In this document: in pieces, positions 63,497 through 64,000 of the stretch
How the letters are laid out: each line of letters starts with the position of its first letter
How positions within the stretch are numbered: the first letter of the stretch is position 1
Source: Daejeonella oryzae DSM 19973
GTDB lineage: Bacteria; Bacteroidota; Bacteroidia; Sphingobacteriales; Sphingobacteriaceae
DNA: 64,000 nt
Direction: 5' to 3'
Assembly: GCF_000422945.1 (NCBI RefSeq)
Contig: NZ_AUHA01000002.1
Location: 992,001-1,056,000 of the forward strand
Made by a program: the position numbers and the translations under genes
The notes under the pieces: model-generated
What the model saw: only the letters and a program-made list of their open reading frames with translations
Told to the model about the DNA's origin: nothing
Database searches by the model: none

Positions 63497-64000
63497 ATGT
63501 CGTCGCACCATATCATCCGTGAAAAACAGGAGCCAGCCCTGTTAATTATGTACTTTAAAGATTTTGACGATGAATATCTCGGGCAATTACTGGAATGGAG
63601 TCCAACTGTAATTGTACCAGAGAATATCTATGATCATGCCGAATCGCTTGGAATTAAAATTGATGGGATTGTAACTACTAATGCTGACATCTCAACTCAG
63701 GAAAATACAGCTATAATCTTAACCGTAGATAATCCTTTGGAGGATGCTCTAAAATACTTATCGGGAGAACAATATCCCGCGGTAAATATTATCGCAAAAT
63801 CCTTTTCACTTAAAGATTATGCTTTGTTTGTTGATGATATAAATTTGGTAATTTTTTCTGGAGGAAAAAAAATCTATCCCGTACGTTCAGGATTCAGCAA
63901 ATGGCAGGCTGCCGGTGAACAGCTTGAGCTGATGCATAACGTATCTAACCTGAAAGTTGAGGGATTGTATTATCTGACAGACCATATTTTGGAGACCGAA
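63497..64000 (+). CDS. Thiamine diphosphokinase-like protein, partial at window end
   Basis: An open frame of 168 codons from ATG at 63497, running off the window. The product (MSSHHIIREKQEPALL, LGQLLEWSPTVIV, LGIKIDGIVTTN, VDNPLEDALKYL, LVIFSGGKKIYPVRSGFSKW) resembles the short thiamine pyrophosphokinases of Bacteroidota, in which the phrase before the ALxYL helix is normally D-x-T-D-x-E. The last part matches the C-terminal beta domain of that family. Placement directly behind thiE-like and riboswitch-led genes supports the call. The missing C-terminus prevents certainty. Confidence 0.6.
   Translation, partial: MSSHHIIREKQEPALLIMYFKDFDDEYLGQLLEWSPTVIVPENIYDHAESLGIKIDGIVTTNADISTQENTAIILTVDNPLEDALKYLSGEQYPAVNIIAKSFSLKDYALFVDDINLVIFSGGKKIYPVRSGFSKWQAAGEQLELMHNVSNLKVEGLYYLTDHILETE

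Noticed and set aside
1-64000. CRISPR arrays, insertion sequences or prophage genes
   Set aside because: I saw no regularly spaced repeats, no terminal inverted repeats around a transposase-like frame and no phage-type genes on either strand.

Overview
The window looks like chromosomal DNA of a member of the Bacteroidota, most likely Sphingobacteriales (Pedobacter-like). Supporting signs are a gliding-motility/type IX sorting C-terminus, a TonB receptor with a CarboxypepD-like N-terminal domain, DUF2911, DUF4382, SYLF and PafA-type proteins, a tRNA gene without encoded CCA, AT-rich intergenic DNA, and many promoters of the Bacteroidota form TAnnTTTG with an upstream TTG. I see no transposase, integrase, phage gene or CRISPR array. 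It reads as ordinary core and envelope chromosome with several regulatory details of interest.

Layout. 1-9.6 kb: envelope hypotheticals, pepT, an outer-membrane barrel, then a tight run MmcQ / pterin dehydratase / M14 peptidase / rhomboid, a type IX secreted protein and a PLP sulfur-amino-acid lyase. 9.6-20.8 kb: stress and transport (KatE-type catalase, KefC-like antiporter with its flavodoxin-fold partner, a DUF4382 lipoprotein, a fused universal stress protein, a YfcC carrier, a SYLF protein, rlmF). 20.8-30.6 kb: lipoproteins, dipeptide epimerase, a large M14 peptidase, a degenerate AAA protein and an S9 peptidase, so peptide and murein-peptide scavenging is a theme. 30.6-40.7 kb: a small secreted CarboxypepD-like protein, a class-V PLP enzyme, peroxiredoxin plus AhpD-like protein, a candidate structured RNA, and a PIG-L deacetylase / two tiny membrane proteins / sodium symporter operon. 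41-47.7 kb: an ECF sigma factor with a membrane anti-sigma factor, a divergent DUF6249 membrane protein, a thioesterase/DinB/histidine kinase operon, gltX and an exported alpha/beta hydrolase. 47.7-56.5 kb: glycosylasparaginase, OsmC, a two-component signalling cluster, DUF1801, a glycosyltransferase, a CHAD protein and a degenerate tRNA-Tyr-like gene. 56.6-64 kb: aspS and a thiamine locus (TPP riboswitch, TonB receptor, PafA-like phosphatase, divergent ThiE-like protein, and a thiamine diphosphokinase-like gene cut by the window end).

The most useful new observations are these. (1) The same promoter, TGTAACC-N17-GTCATA(G/T), stands before the ECF sigma gene, before the divergent DUF6249 gene and 4 kb away before an exported hydrolase, which defines a small candidate regulon. 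(2) The riboswitch-led thiamine cluster includes a secreted phosphatase that could strip phosphates from imported thiamine phosphates. (3) A tRNA-Tyr(GUA)-like gene has lost U33 and has an acceptor-stem mismatch. (4) A roughly 165-nt AT-rich structured transcript with a strong terminator follows the ahpC/ahpD pair. (5) A 40-codon overlapping gene lies just before the sodium symporter. All functional statements come from reading motifs and context; no database search was run.
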